A DNA stretch of 48,920 bases. Source: Candidatus Saccharimonadota bacterium (GTDB taxonomy: Bacteria > Patescibacteriota > Saccharimonadia > Saccharimonadales > Saccharimonadaceae). The stretch's first letter is position 1. The number at the start of each line of letters is the position of its first letter. The stretch covers positions 1 through 48,920 of the forward strand of contig JAFWGN010000007.1 of NCBI GenBank assembly GCA_017515285.1, given 5' to 3'. Below are positions 7,893 to 16,420 of this stretch, one piece after another. Both the position numbers and the translations under genes were made by a program. The notes beneath the pieces are model-generated. The model was not told the origin of the DNA. It ran no database searches and worked only from the letters and a program-made list of their open reading frames with translations.

Positions 7893-7919
7893 ATTATACC
7901 ATGATAGAAGGACACTCAA
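7893..7919 (-). promoter_or_regulatory. Promoter of rubrerythrin
   Basis: -10 TATAAT (7893-7898) with a possible -35 TTGAGT (7914-7919) at a short 15-nt spacing. The -35 directly touches the inverted repeat beginning at 7921. Confidence 0.55.
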
Positions 7920-7920
7920 G

Positions 7921-8063
7921 CCCTTTTCGCAACGGAAACTTTTTCGCAATCGTTAAAATAACCTTAACAGGCTGTTTCTCCGCGCGGAGACAAGCTCGTG
8001 CTCGAAACAGTGTCAAGGTTATTTTTACAGTTGGAAAAAGTTTTTTATTGTTGCGAGAAAGGG
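7921..8063. repeat. Long imperfect inverted repeat / structured RNA candidate
   Basis: Four nested arms pair in order: 7921-7933 with 8050-8063, 7937-7945 with 8034-8042, 7955-7965 with 8015-8025, and 7972-7978 with 8004-8010, about 40 bp in all. Internal loops separate them, and the apical region holds the palindrome CTCCGCGCGGAG (7978-7989). It lies between the rpoC stop and the rubrerythrin promoter, both on the minus strand. No ORF, transposon end or target duplication is visible. It could be a processed small RNA, an mRNA 3' structure or a DNA regulatory palindrome. Confidence 0.7.
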
Positions 8064-8077
8064 CTCGAGCGCCCTTT
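8058..8077 (-). terminator. Hairpin after rpoC, weak terminator
   Basis: AAAGGGC (8058-8064) pairs with GCCCTTT (8071-8077) around TCGAGC. The T-run on the minus strand is short. One arm overlaps the closing stem of the long inverted repeat (8050-8063), so the two folds exclude each other. Confidence 0.45.
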
Positions 8078-8088
8078 CCGTAACAAAA

Positions 8089-11000
8089 CTACATCCCTTC
8101 GAGGTCGGCTTCGGTGGGACCTTCGGAGGAGCCTTTCGACTCGAGGTCGAGAGGCTTGACGCCGGTGCCAACCGGAATCTTGCGACCGATGATGACGTTC
8201 TCTTTCAAACCGTGGAGACGGTCGATGCGGCCGTTGATGGCGGCGTTGATGAGGACGCGGGTCGTATCCTGGAAGGAAGCGGCGGAGAGGAAGGAGTCGG
8301 ACCAGATGGAGACCTTCGTAATCCCGAGGAGGAGATGGTCGAAGGACGCCGGGGTCTTGCCTTCGGCTTCGAGTTCCTTGTTCTCGTTTTCCGCGGCGGC
8401 GCGACCGACGATGTCGCCAGCGACGAAGCTGGAGTCGCCGGATTCGGTAATCATGACGCGGTTGAACATTTGGCGGATAATCACTTCGAAGTGTTTGGAA
8501 GAGATTTCGTGTCCTTGGGCGGCATAAACGGACATGACGTCGTTCATGATGTAGCGCTGAGTGGCTTCGGTGCCCTTGTAACGGAGCAAATCTTGGAGGT
8601 TCAAGGAGCCGGTCGTGAGGCGGTCGCCAGCGGCGACGAGATCATCGGTCTTGACGACGAGTTCGGCGGTGTTCGGGATTTCAATCCGGACAGGCGCGCC
8701 AGCGTCGCCGACGAGAATGATGGCGCCTTCGACGAGTTGAGCGTTGGCGTCAAACGGAGCGATAATCGGTTCGGTGCCTTTCGCTTTCGAGGCGATGACA
8801 TCGCCGGCTTTGACGGAAGCACCGTCTTTGACCTTGGCCTTGCGACCGTCGAGTTCGATGCGTTCGGTTTCGCCCTTTTCAGGGGTAATCGTGACGATGA
8901 AGTGGTTGCCGTCTTCGTGTGCCTCAACCATACCGTCGATTGGGGAGACCCAGGCTTGACCTTTCGGGTTTCTAGCCTCGAGAAGCTCCTCGACGCGCGG
9001 GAGACCGCGGGCGATAGCACCGGAACCGGCGACGCCGGAGCCGTGCTTCGTATCGAGGGTGAGCTGGGTACCAGGTTCACCGAGAGATTGCGCGGCGATC
9101 ACGCCGACAGGTTGGTTCGCTTCGACGAGCTCACGGGTGGACATATCGACGCCGTAAGCCTTGCGAGGAACACCGTTAACCGCAGTGGTCGAGAGGACGG
9201 ATTGAATCTTGACGGATTCGATGTTGTCGTCATCTTCGATTTGGGCGGCCATTTCCGGAGTGATGAGTTGGTCGGCTTCGAGATAACCAGGAACCGCTTC
9301 GGCGGTGTAACGGCCGGCGATGCGGAACTTGAAGTCGATTCCGGTTTGTTCGGTTTCGTATTTATAGACGGTGAAGCCGGGGTCATAGGCTTCCTCGTCG
9401 GTCGTGAAGACGTCTTGGGCGACATCAACGAGACGACGGGTGAGGTAGCCGGAGTCGGCGGTACGAAGGGCGGTAGAGACCTGGCCCTGGCGCGCGCCTC
9501 GGGTGGCGATGAAGGATTCGAGCGTGTTAAGACCTTCCTTGTAGGAGGATTTGACCGGAAGCTCGATTTCGTTGTTGTTGATATCGACCATGATGCCGAT
9601 TTCGGCGGACGCGAGCTTAATGTTTGAGACGGAGCCACGGGCGCCGGAGTTGACCATGACGGCGATGTCGGTGTCGAGGTCGGCGAGCTTTTCCTTGAGG
9701 AAGGAGTTAATGCGGTCGTCGATGTTGCGCCAAGTCTTGACCGTGAGGTTCTTTCTTTCGTCTTCGGTGAGAAGGCCTTGGTTGAATTGGTCTTGAATCT
9801 GGGCGGTGGTGGCGTCGCCTTCGGCGATGAAGTCGGCGATTTCCGGATAAGTCGGGTAATCATCTTTTGCGGTCGAAACAGAGGCCACGGTTTCGTATTC
9901 GAAAGCGAGGTTCTTGACGGCATCGGCGGTTTTAACGGTGGTTTCAGCGCCGTAGATGTCGAAGATGTCCGCCATGACTTTTTTGAGTTGCTTCGAGGTT
10001 TGGACGTTGTTATCGTAAGGATAGTCGGCGGGAAGAATCTCGTTGAAGATAACGCGACCGAGGGTGGTGTTGCGGATTTCCTTCTTCGCGAAGACGCGAA
10101 TTGGGGTTTGGAGGGCGATAATTCCCTTGTCGTAGGCCATTTCGGCTTCGTAAACGCTCGAGAAAGCGTGAACCTTTTCGGCTTCGGTGCCCGGCTTGTT
10201 GTAAGTTAGGTAGTAAATGCCGAGAACGACGTCCTGGTAAATCGCGAGGACAGGCGCGCCGTCGGCAGGCTTCAAGAGGTTTTTGGTGGCGGACATGAGT
10301 TCGCGAGCCTCGGCCTGGGCGGCGTCGGAAAGCGGAAGATGGACCGCCATTTGGTCACCATCGTAGTCGGCGTTGAAGCCGGAAGCGACGAGCGGGTGAA
10401 GTTGGATGGCTTTACCGTCGATAAGTTTGGGCTGGAAAGCCTGGACCGAGAGACGGTGGAGGGACGGAGCGCGGTTCAAGAGGACGTAGCGACCTTGAAT
10501 GACTTCGTCGAGGGCGTCCCAGACGACGGCTTCGCCAGCTTCGATCATGCGAGCGGCAGCGCGAATGTTGTTCGCGTGGTCGTGGGAGATGAGCCAGCTG
10601 ATAACGAACGGCTTAAAGAGTTCGAGCGCCATTTGCTTCGGGAGGCCACATTCGTTGAGCTCGAGTTCCGGACCGACGACGATGACGGAACGGCCGGAGT
10701 AGTCAACACGCTTACCGAGAAGGTTCTGGCGGAAGCGGCCTTGCTTACCTTTAAGTAGGTCAGAGAGGGATTTTAACTTCCTACGACCGTTTTGGGTGGC
10801 GGCGAGGCGATTGCCGTGAGCCGCGGAGTTGTCGATTAAAGCATCGACGGCCTCTTGAAGCATACGCATTTCGTTGCGGCAGATAACTTCCGGGGCGTTG
10901 AGGTCGAGGAGTTTCTTTAGGCGGTTGTTGCGGTTAATGACGCGGCGATAGAGGTCGTTTAAGTCGCTCGTCGCGAAGCGCCCGCCGGGAAGGCTAATCA

Positions 11001-11922
11001 TCGGGCGAAGATCCGGAGGGATGACCGGGATGACCGTGAGGACGAGATCTTGGGGTTTGATACCAGCGGATTGCATCCCCTCGAGGGTTTTGAGGCGCTT
11101 AATGATTTTCTTGGCTTTTTGGCCTTTGGCGGTTTCTGATTCTTCCTTTAATGTGTTGATGAGGAGGTCGAGATCGATTTCGTCGAGGAGTTTCTTGATG
11201 GCGGTGGCACCCATGCCGACTTCAATCAAATCTTCGTATTCTTCAGGAAGATTGCGATAGTCGGTTTCCGGGATGACAGCGCCCTTGTGGAAGTTCTCGA
11301 GGAGGGATTTGCGTTTTCGATAATCCGCGTCGAGGTCTTCGAGTTCCTTGTTGCGAGCTTCTTCGAGAGCGTGAAGATTGGCGCCTTCGACGTTCATATC
11401 TTTACTATACCTTGCGGCAATAGCCTGGCGCGCGGCGTCGGTTTGAGCCTCGAGGTCGTTTAGGACTTTTTCGATTTCCTCGTCTTTGGCGTCAGTGACG
11501 AGATAGGTCGCGAAATAGATGACTTTTTCGATGTTCTTGACGGTTAAATCGAGAAGAATCGAAAGAGCAGACGGGGTCCCGCGCATGAACCAGATGTGCG
11601 TAACTGGGGCGGCAAGGGTGATGTGGCCCATGCGCTCGCGGCGGGTGATGCTTTTCGTGACGAGGTTGCCTTCTTTATCGACGGCAGCCTCGCGAGAACG
11701 CACGCCCTTGAGCTTGGCGTCGTGCGGGTTAATGTCTTTGACCGGACCGAAAATCCGTTCGCAGAAAAGACCGTCGCGTTCGGGTTTTTGGGTGCGGTAG
11801 TTGATAGTTTCTGGTTTGGTGACTTCGCCGTAGGACCAGTTTAAGATGTCCGCGGCGGAGGCGACGCTCAAGCGAATCGAGTCGAAATCGCTGGCGCTAA
11901 TATAATTATCTGCCCAAGCCAT
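8089..11922 (-). CDS. rpoC: RNA polymerase beta' subunit, lacking both zinc sites
   Basis: 1277 residues. The start is the ATG at 11922, one base after the rpoB stop, with AGGAG inside the rpoB end; a longer in-frame reading would overlap rpoB by 60 nt. Core motifs are intact: KPERDGLFCERIFGP (46-60), the Mg-binding NADYDGD (517-523, with Tyr in place of the usual Phe) and VGVIAAQSLGEPGTQLT near 940-955. The N-terminal zinc ribbon that normally follows IFGPVKD is replaced by a cysteine-free segment (about 63-91). The second zinc site has also lost all four ligands: DVFTTDEEAYDPG near 841 and SVLSTTAVNGVPRKAYG near 908-924. Only three cysteines remain in the protein. The trigger-loop start reads LTLDTKHG rather than LTMRTFHxG. 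Cotranscribed with rpoB. Confidence 0.97.
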   Translation of the reverse strand: MAWADNYISASDFDSIRLSVASAADILNWSYGEVTKPETINYRTQKPERDGLFCERIFGPVKDINPHDAKLKGVRSREAAVDKEGNLVTKSITRRERMGHITLAAPVTHIWFMRGTPSALSILLDLTVKNIEKVIYFATYLVTDAKDEEIEKVLNDLEAQTDAARQAIAARYSKDMNVEGANLHALEEARNKELEDLDADYRKRKSLLENFHKGAVIPETDYRNLPEEYEDLIEVGMGATAIKKLLDEIDLDLLINTLKEESETAKGQKAKKIIKRLKTLEGMQSAGIKPQDLVLTVIPVIPPDLRPMISLPGGRFATSDLNDLYRRVINRNNRLKKLLDLNAPEVICRNEMRMLQEAVDALIDNSAAHGNRLAATQNGRRKLKSLSDLLKGKQGRFRQNLLGKRVDYSGRSVIVVGPELELNECGLPKQMALELFKPFVISWLISHDHANNIRAAARMIEAGEAVVWDALDEVIQGRYVLLNRAPSLHRLSVQAFQPKLIDGKAIQLHPLVASGFNADYDGDQMAVHLPLSDAAQAEARELMSATKNLLKPADGAPVLAIYQDVVLGIYYLTYNKPGTEAEKVHAFSSVYEAEMAYDKGIIALQTPIRVFAKKEIRNTTLGRVIFNEILPADYPYDNNVQTSKQLKKVMADIFDIYGAETTVKTADAVKNLAFEYETVASVSTAKDDYPTYPEIADFIAEGDATTAQIQDQFNQGLLTEDERKNLTVKTWRNIDDRINSFLKEKLADLDTDIAVMVNSGARGSVSNIKLASAEIGIMVDINNNEIELPVKSSYKEGLNTLESFIATRGARQGQVSTALRTADSGYLTRRLVDVAQDVFTTDEEAYDPGFTVYKYETEQTGIDFKFRIAGRYTAEAVPGYLEADQLITPEMAAQIEDDDNIESVKIQSVLSTTAVNGVPRKAYGVDMSTRELVEANQPVGVIAAQSLGEPGTQLTLDTKHGSGVAGSGAIARGLPRVEELLEARNPKGQAWVSPIDGMVEAHEDGNHFIVTITPEKGETERIELDGRKAKVKDGASVKAGDVIASKAKGTEPIIAPFDANAQLVEGAIILVGDAGAPVRIEIPNTAELVVKTDDLVAAGDRLTTGSLNLQDLLRYKGTEATQRYIMNDVMSVYAAQGHEISSKHFEVIIRQMFNRVMITESGDSSFVAGDIVGRAAAENENKELEAEGKTPASFDHLLLGITKVSIWSDSFLSAASFQDTTRVLINAAINGRIDRLHGLKENVIIGRKIPVGTGVKPLDLESKGSSEGPTEADLEGM

Positions 11923-11923
11923 A

Positions 11924-14900
11924 TTAGAGCTCCTCTCCGAGGTCAACGGCGCCGTCATCTTCGGATGGCTCGCCATTTCCCTCAATTATTTCGAATCCGT
12001 TGTCGTCATTCAAATCGGCCTGGATTTCCTCTTCGGTGTCGAGGTCGGTGATGGCGGGTTCGGTTTCTTCTTTATGTTGCGCGTAAATTTGTTGATCGTC
12101 TTTCTCTTTTTCGATTTCGCGGGAAGTTTCTTCGATAACGTCGGAAGCGTCGTTCATCTCGCCGTGATCGAGGAGGTCAACTTTAAGGCCGAGACCTTGA
12201 AGTTCCTTGACGAGAACGTTAAAGCCTTCCGGAAGTTTCGGGCCTTCGATTGGTTCGTGCTTGATGATGGCTTCGTAAGCCTTGGCGCGACCGTAAACGT
12301 CGTCGGATTTGATGGTAAGCATCTCTTGGAGGGTGGTGGCGGCACCATAGGCTTCGAGTGCCCAGACCTCCATTTCCCCGAAGCGCTGACCGCCGTTTTG
12401 AGCCTTACCACCGAGTGGCTGTTGAGTGACCATCGTGTAAGGGCCGGTCGAGCGAGCGTGAATCTTATCTTCGACCATGTGGTGAAGTTTGATCATGTGC
12501 ATGACGCCGACAGAGGTTCTTTCGTTGAAAGGCTCACCGGTGAGGCCATCGTAAAGTTGGACACGACCGTCTTCGTCGATGCCGGCTTTCTTGAGTTCTT
12601 CGGAAATCTTGTCGCTAGGGACACCGTTGAAGGACGGGGTCGCGACTTTGTAGCCGAGACGTTTGGCGGCGAAGCCGAGGTGGGTCTCGAAAAGCTGACC
12701 GAGGTTCATACGAGACGGGACGCCCATTGGGGACAAGAGAATGTCGATTGGAGTGCCATCTTCCATGAATGGCATATCTTCGACGGGGAGAATGCGCGAG
12801 ACGACGCCCTTGTTGCCGTGACGGCCGGCGAGTTTATCGCCAACGTCGATTTTGCGCATTTCGGCGACGTAGATTTTGATTTGCATGAGGACGCCGGCTT
12901 TGAGTTCGTGTCCCTGTTCGCGGGTGTAGATTCGGACGCCGATGACTTTGCCACTACCGCCGTTCATGCGGACGGAAGTATCGCGGACATCTTTGGCTTT
13001 TTCGCCGAAGATGGCGCGAAGGAGGCGCTCTTCGCTCGAGAGCTCTTGTTCGCCTTTCGGGGTGATTTTTCCGACGAGAATATCACCGGAGGAAACTTCG
13101 GACCCGACGGTAACGATACCGTCTTCGCCGAGGTGGCGGAGAGAGTGTTCGGAGACGTTCGGAATGTCGCGAGTGATTTGCTCGGGGCCGAGCTTGGTTT
13201 CGCGGACTTCGACGTCGTAATCTTTGATGTTGATGCTTGTTAGTTCGTCTTCTTTGACGAGGCGGGAGGAAATAACAATAGCGTCATCCATGTTGTAGCC
13301 ACGCCAAGGCATGAAGGCGACAAGAAGGTCTTTACCGAGCGCGAGTTCGCCGTCAGTAACCGAGGCGCCTTCAATGAGGACGTCGCCTTTCTTGACCTTT
13401 TGGCCGCGGACGACTTTGGTGCGCATATTATAGCAGCGGTCGTCGTTGTTTTTCTCGAAGTGGGTTAATTTGTATTCTTTTTCGCTACCATCGGCGTATT
13501 TGACGATAACGGAAATACCGTCGGCTTTTTTGACTTCGCCGTCGCCTTCAGCGAAGGTGACTTGGGACAGATTTTTGGCGACTTCCTTTTCGATGCCGGT
13601 GCCAACGACTGGCGCGTCGGTGTGGAGGAGCGGGACGGCTTGTTTCTGCATGGCGCAGGCCATGAGGGAGCGGTCAACGCGGTTCTTTTCGACGAAAGGA
13701 ATAAGAGAGGCGGAGACGCCAAGAATTTCCTTGTGGGCGGCATCAACGTGAGTGACACGAGAGGATTCGACTTGGGCCGGAGTCCCGTGGACGCGGGCGG
13801 AGACGTAGGTATCGACGAATTTGCCATCCTTGTCGAGTTTGACGGAGGCGTCGGCGATAACCATTTCGTCTTCGGCGCTGGCGTCAACATAGACGACTTC
13901 GTTCGTTACCCTACCGTCCTTGACGACGCGATAAGGGGCTTCGATGAAGCCGTATTCGTTGATGCGGGCGTAGGTCGCGAGGTTAAGCACGAGACCGACG
14001 TTGCCACCTTCCGGGGTTTCGACGGTACAGATTCTTCCGTAGTGGGTCGGGTGGGCGTCGCGGACGTCGAAGCCGGCGCGTTCACGAGTTAGACCGCCGG
14101 GACCCATAGAGGAGAGACGGCGCTTGTGGGAAAGTTCGGCGAAGGGGTTGGTTTCGTCCATGAGCTGGGAGAGCTGGGAGGACGCGAAGAACTCCTTGAC
14201 CGCGGCGACGACCGGGCGGGAGTTCAAGAGTTGGCTCGGGGTAACTTCTTCGGGGTTCGCCATGGACATACGGTCCAAGATGTTTCTCTGTAAGCGTAAC
14301 ATACCGAGGCGGAATTGGCGCTGGACGAGCTCACCAACGAGTTTAATTCTTCGATTTGCGAGAGAATCGATGTCGTCGGCGGGGTCTTGGGTAACGTTCA
14401 GGCGGATAATTTCGCTGATGATAGCGATTAAGTCTTCCATTTGGAGCGTGCGGTGAGCTGCGTCGTTTGGCGTGTCGAAGCCGAGGCGTTGGTTGATTTT
14501 GAAACGGCCAACGCGGGAGTAATCGTAGCGTTTGTAATCGAAGAAAGTGCGCTCGATCATGTCTTTGGCGTTCTCGACGGTGGCGAGGTCGCCCGGGCGG
14601 AGACGGCGATAAACTTCGATGAGGGCTTCGGATTGACCGCTAGTGGTGTCTTTATCGAGGGTGGCGTTTAGGTATTCGAGGCCGGCCTCGTCGAGGTGGC
14701 TGAATTTGGCGAGAATGTCCGCTTTTTTGGCGACACCAAGGGCGCGGAGGAGGGTTGTTACCGGGATTTTGCGGCGACGGTCGATTTTGACGTAGATTGC
14801 GCCGGTTCCGGAGGTTTCAAACTCAAGCCAAGCACCGCGGCCAGGGATGACCTTGGCGCCGTAGAAGTTACGCTCGCCGATGCGGTCGGCGGTAAAGAAG

Positions 14901-15319
14901 ACGCCGGCGGAGCGGATAAGTTGGGAGACAATGACGCGCTCGGTGCCGTTGATAATAAACGTGGCACGGTCGGTCATCCAGGGGTAGTCGCCGAAGAAGA
15001 TGTCTTGTTCTTTCTTTTCGCCGGTAACCTTGTTCTCGAGCTCAACAATGACGTGGAGCGGAGCGTCGTAGGTCGTCAAGTTGTATTTTGCCTCGGCAAC
15101 CGTTTCGGACGGGTCCTTAAAGTAATAATCTTTGAACCGGAGCGCGAATTTGGCATGAGTATAATCCTCGATTGGATTAATCTCGGTGAAAATTTCGCGG
15201 AGACCGGATTTAACGAAGTCTTCCCAAGAGTCCTTCTGATGCGCGATCAGGTCAGGAATCGGGAGAGCTTGGTCGCCTTCGGTGAAGAAAACGCGACCGG
15301 AATCGGTGGTAGATTTCAC
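11924..15319 (-). CDS. rpoB: RNA polymerase beta subunit
   Basis: 1131 residues, start GTG at 15319 with AAGGA 6 nt upstream. The rifampicin-binding cluster lies near 378-405 (SQLSQLMDETNPFAE, then LSHKRRLSSMGPGG): the equivalents of E. coli D516, H526, R529 and S531 are kept, while S522 is Ala and L533 is Met. The catalytic GRHGNKGVVSRILPVEDMPF and the C-terminal GGKAQNGGQRFGEMEVWALE clamp segment are present. After the conserved end there is a tail of about 60 residues that is almost entirely acidic. It is not preceded by rplJ-rplL as in most bacteria but by khpA, and it has its own promoter and a hairpin-rich leader of about 120 nt. Confidence 0.98.
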   Translation of the reverse strand: MKSTTDSGRVFFTEGDQALPIPDLIAHQKDSWEDFVKSGLREIFTEINPIEDYTHAKFALRFKDYYFKDPSETVAEAKYNLTTYDAPLHVIVELENKVTGEKKEQDIFFGDYPWMTDRATFIINGTERVIVSQLIRSAGVFFTADRIGERNFYGAKVIPGRGAWLEFETSGTGAIYVKIDRRRKIPVTTLLRALGVAKKADILAKFSHLDEAGLEYLNATLDKDTTSGQSEALIEVYRRLRPGDLATVENAKDMIERTFFDYKRYDYSRVGRFKINQRLGFDTPNDAAHRTLQMEDLIAIISEIIRLNVTQDPADDIDSLANRRIKLVGELVQRQFRLGMLRLQRNILDRMSMANPEEVTPSQLLNSRPVVAAVKEFFASSQLSQLMDETNPFAELSHKRRLSSMGPGGLTRERAGFDVRDAHPTHYGRICTVETPEGGNVGLVLNLATYARINEYGFIEAPYRVVKDGRVTNEVVYVDASAEDEMVIADASVKLDKDGKFVDTYVSARVHGTPAQVESSRVTHVDAAHKEILGVSASLIPFVEKNRVDRSLMACAMQKQAVPLLHTDAPVVGTGIEKEVAKNLSQVTFAEGDGEVKKADGISVIVKYADGSEKEYKLTHFEKNNDDRCYNMRTKVVRGQKVKKGDVLIEGASVTDGELALGKDLLVAFMPWRGYNMDDAIVISSRLVKEDELTSINIKDYDVEVRETKLGPEQITRDIPNVSEHSLRHLGEDGIVTVGSEVSSGDILVGKITPKGEQELSSEERLLRAIFGEKAKDVRDTSVRMNGGSGKVIGVRIYTREQGHELKAGVLMQIKIYVAEMRKIDVGDKLAGRHGNKGVVSRILPVEDMPFMEDGTPIDILLSPMGVPSRMNLGQLFETHLGFAAKRLGYKVATPSFNGVPSDKISEELKKAGIDEDGRVQLYDGLTGEPFNERTSVGVMHMIKLHHMVEDKIHARSTGPYTMVTQQPLGGKAQNGGQRFGEMEVWALEAYGAATTLQEMLTIKSDDVYGRAKAYEAIIKHEPIEGPKLPEGFNVLVKELQGLGLKVDLLDHGEMNDASDVIEETSREIEKEKDDQQIYAQHKEETEPAITDLDTEEEIQADLNDDNGFEIIEGNGEPSEDDGAVDLGEEL

Positions 15320-15449
15320 GAAAATCCTTTTCTCTACATTAAGGTTAATGTTATCTTTAGCGCCGAAGATAACTGCTCATTTTTTCTAGGATTGGTTCGC
15401 CGGACCTTGCCTAGCTCGCAAAAAATGGCATACTGCTTCTTGATTATAC
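15320..15449 (-). other. rpoB-rpoC mRNA leader with hairpins
   Basis: About 120 nt from the promoter to the GTG. In RNA sense it holds CTAGG...CCTAG followed by AAAAAA, then a perfect GTTATCTT/AAGATAAC 8-bp hairpin, then ATTAA/TTAAT close to the ribosome site. No ORF is seen. It could control rpoBC after initiation, but no known riboswitch or leader motif was recognised. Confidence 0.45.
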
Positions 15450-15478
15450 ATTGTATCAAAAAACAGCCTGTATTTCAA
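15450..15478 (-). promoter_or_regulatory. Promoter of rpoB-rpoC
   Basis: -35 TTGAAA (15473-15478), 17-nt spacer, -10 TACAAT (15450-15455). A second TATAAT lies 8 nt downstream and could act as an alternative -10. Confidence 0.7.
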
Positions 15479-15496
15479 GGCTGATTTTTGAGATTA

Positions 15497-15892
15497 TTAT
15501 ATATCGAGGTCGTCCAAATCGGCCATTTCGGCGCGAGTCTTGTCCGCTAAATTGCGGTCAGTTTCATCAACAGAGGTGGCTTCTCTGGAGGCGTCGGGAT
15601 TTTCGTCCGCGCTCGCTTCACCATCTTTTCGGTCGGATTCGGGGGCATCGGTGTTGACGATTTTGAGGTTGTAGCGAGCTTCGTTTTTAGTTCCGAGGGC
15701 GCGAAGAAGGGTCCGAAGGCTTTGGGCGGTGGCACCGCGGCGGCCGATGACGCGACCAACATCTTCAGGATCGACGGAAAGGGACAGAAGGACGCCTTTT
15801 TCATCGATTTTGCGGTCGACGGAAACTTTTTCGGGATTGTTCACGAGGGTTTTGACGATATACTCGACAAATTGTTGGTCAATGGTAGCCAT
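15497..15892 (-). CDS. khpA: KH-domain RNA-binding protein KhpA, with extra acidic tail
   Basis: 131 residues. Residues 1-78 are a single KH domain: FVEYIVKTLVNNPEKV, then the loop VGRVIGRRGATAQSLRTLL and the strand ARYNLKIV. KhpA (YlqC) proteins bind RNA, often with KhpB/Jag, and affect cell division and envelope genes. The usual protein is about 75-90 residues; here a further ~50 residues rich in Asp, Glu, Ser and Ala follow, probably disordered. The position beside rpsP is the classic context (rpsP-khpA-rimM-trmD), though rimM and trmD are absent here. It has its own promoter (TTGCAA, 18 nt, TATAAT at 15922-15951) and a GGAG site. Confidence 0.9.
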   Translation of the reverse strand: MATIDQQFVEYIVKTLVNNPEKVSVDRKIDEKGVLLSLSVDPEDVGRVIGRRGATAQSLRTLLRALGTKNEARYNLKIVNTDAPESDRKDGEASADENPDASREATSVDETDRNLADKTRAEMADLDDLDI

Positions 15893-15921
15893 ATTTTCTC
15901 CATATTAAGGTTATGCAATAC

Positions 15922-15951
15922 ATTATAGCACATGAAAAGAACTTTTTGCAA
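15922..15951 (-). promoter_or_regulatory. Promoter of khpA
   Basis: -35 TTGCAA (15946-15951), 18-nt spacer, -10 TATAAT (15922-15927), downstream of the rpsP stop. Confidence 0.65.
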
Positions 15952-15998
15952 ATAAAAGGAGCGCTTCTGAAAGATAGCCGCTCCGTTTATTATTTTGG

Positions 15999-16334
15999 TT
16001 ACTCCGCCGGGGTTTCTTCTTTGGGTTGGTTCTTGCGGAGTTTGTCGGCGTGTTTGGCTTTAGCCTGCTTTTTCGGGGCGGGTTTGTACCATTCTGGCAT
16101 CTTGACGCCGTTTTTCTCAAGGGTGAAAGCGACGCGAGAAGAAGGTTGGGCGCCGTTCTTGAGATAAAACTCGATTTTTTCCTTGTCGAGGACGAGTTTT
16201 TTAGTTTCTGGGTTGTATGAGCCGACCTCAGCCACAACGCGCCCAGATAAGGGGTGACGCTGTGATTCTTGGACGACTATCCGGTACACTGGGGTGTGTG
16301 TGCGGCCATTACGTTGCATGCGAATCGCGAGCAT
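15999..16334 (-). CDS. rpsP: 30S ribosomal protein S16
   Basis: 111 residues starting MLAIRMQRNGRTHTPVYRIVV, the S16 signature, followed by GSYNPETKKLVLDKEKIEFYLKNGAQPS; a Lys-rich tail (about 85-111) follows the core. S16 is an early-assembly protein of the 30S 5' domain. The start has AAGGAG 8 nt upstream and the gene has its own promoter whose -35 begins at the end of the preceding terminator's T-run. khpA lies downstream on the same strand with a separate promoter, so readthrough cotranscription is possible. Confidence 0.96.
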   Translation of the reverse strand: MLAIRMQRNGRTHTPVYRIVVQESQRHPLSGRVVAEVGSYNPETKKLVLDKEKIEFYLKNGAQPSSRVAFTLEKNGVKMPEWYKPAPKKQAKAKHADKLRKNQPKEETPAE

Positions 16335-16365
16335 TGGATTTTTCTCCTTAAATAATAATGTTGTT

Positions 16366-16394
16366 ATTTTACACTATTTTCTTAAATTTGGCAA
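16366..16394 (-). promoter_or_regulatory. Promoter of rpsP
   Basis: -35 TTGCCA (16389-16394), 17-nt spacer, -10 TAAAAT (16366-16371). Confidence 0.7.
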
Positions 16395-16399
16395 GAAAA

Positions 16400-16420
16400 A
16401 GTCCCGCGGTTAGCGGGACT
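16400..16420 (-). terminator. Terminator overlapping the end of the orphan at 16410
   Basis: AGTCCCGC pairs with GCGGGACT, followed on the minus strand by TTTTTC and then the rpsP -35. The last codons (Glu-Ser-Arg) form one arm and the TAA stop lies in the loop. Confidence 0.85.

Noticed and set aside
7921-8063. Miniature transposable element
   Set aside because: The inverted repeat has internal loops and no flanking target duplication, and no second copy was seen in the window.
7921-8063. Confident call of 6S RNA
   Set aside because: Overall shape is suggestive, but no promoter placed for it and no conserved bubble sequence could be recognised, so only a structured element is reported.
8212-9627. 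471-codon ORF on the plus strand opposite rpoC
   Set aside because: It mirrors the rpoC codons in the opposite frame, has no promoter or ribosome site, and no recognisable domain; the same holds for the 389-codon ORF at 12074-13243 opposite rpoB.
11923-11985. Longer RpoC start overlapping rpoB
   Set aside because: The extra residues resemble no beta' N-terminus and would need a start inside the rpoB end; the ATG at 11922 has AGGAG and the expected position.
13900-14260. Rifampicin resistance predicted from RpoB
   Set aside because: The main contact residues are retained; the changes at the S522 and L533 equivalents alone do not justify a prediction.
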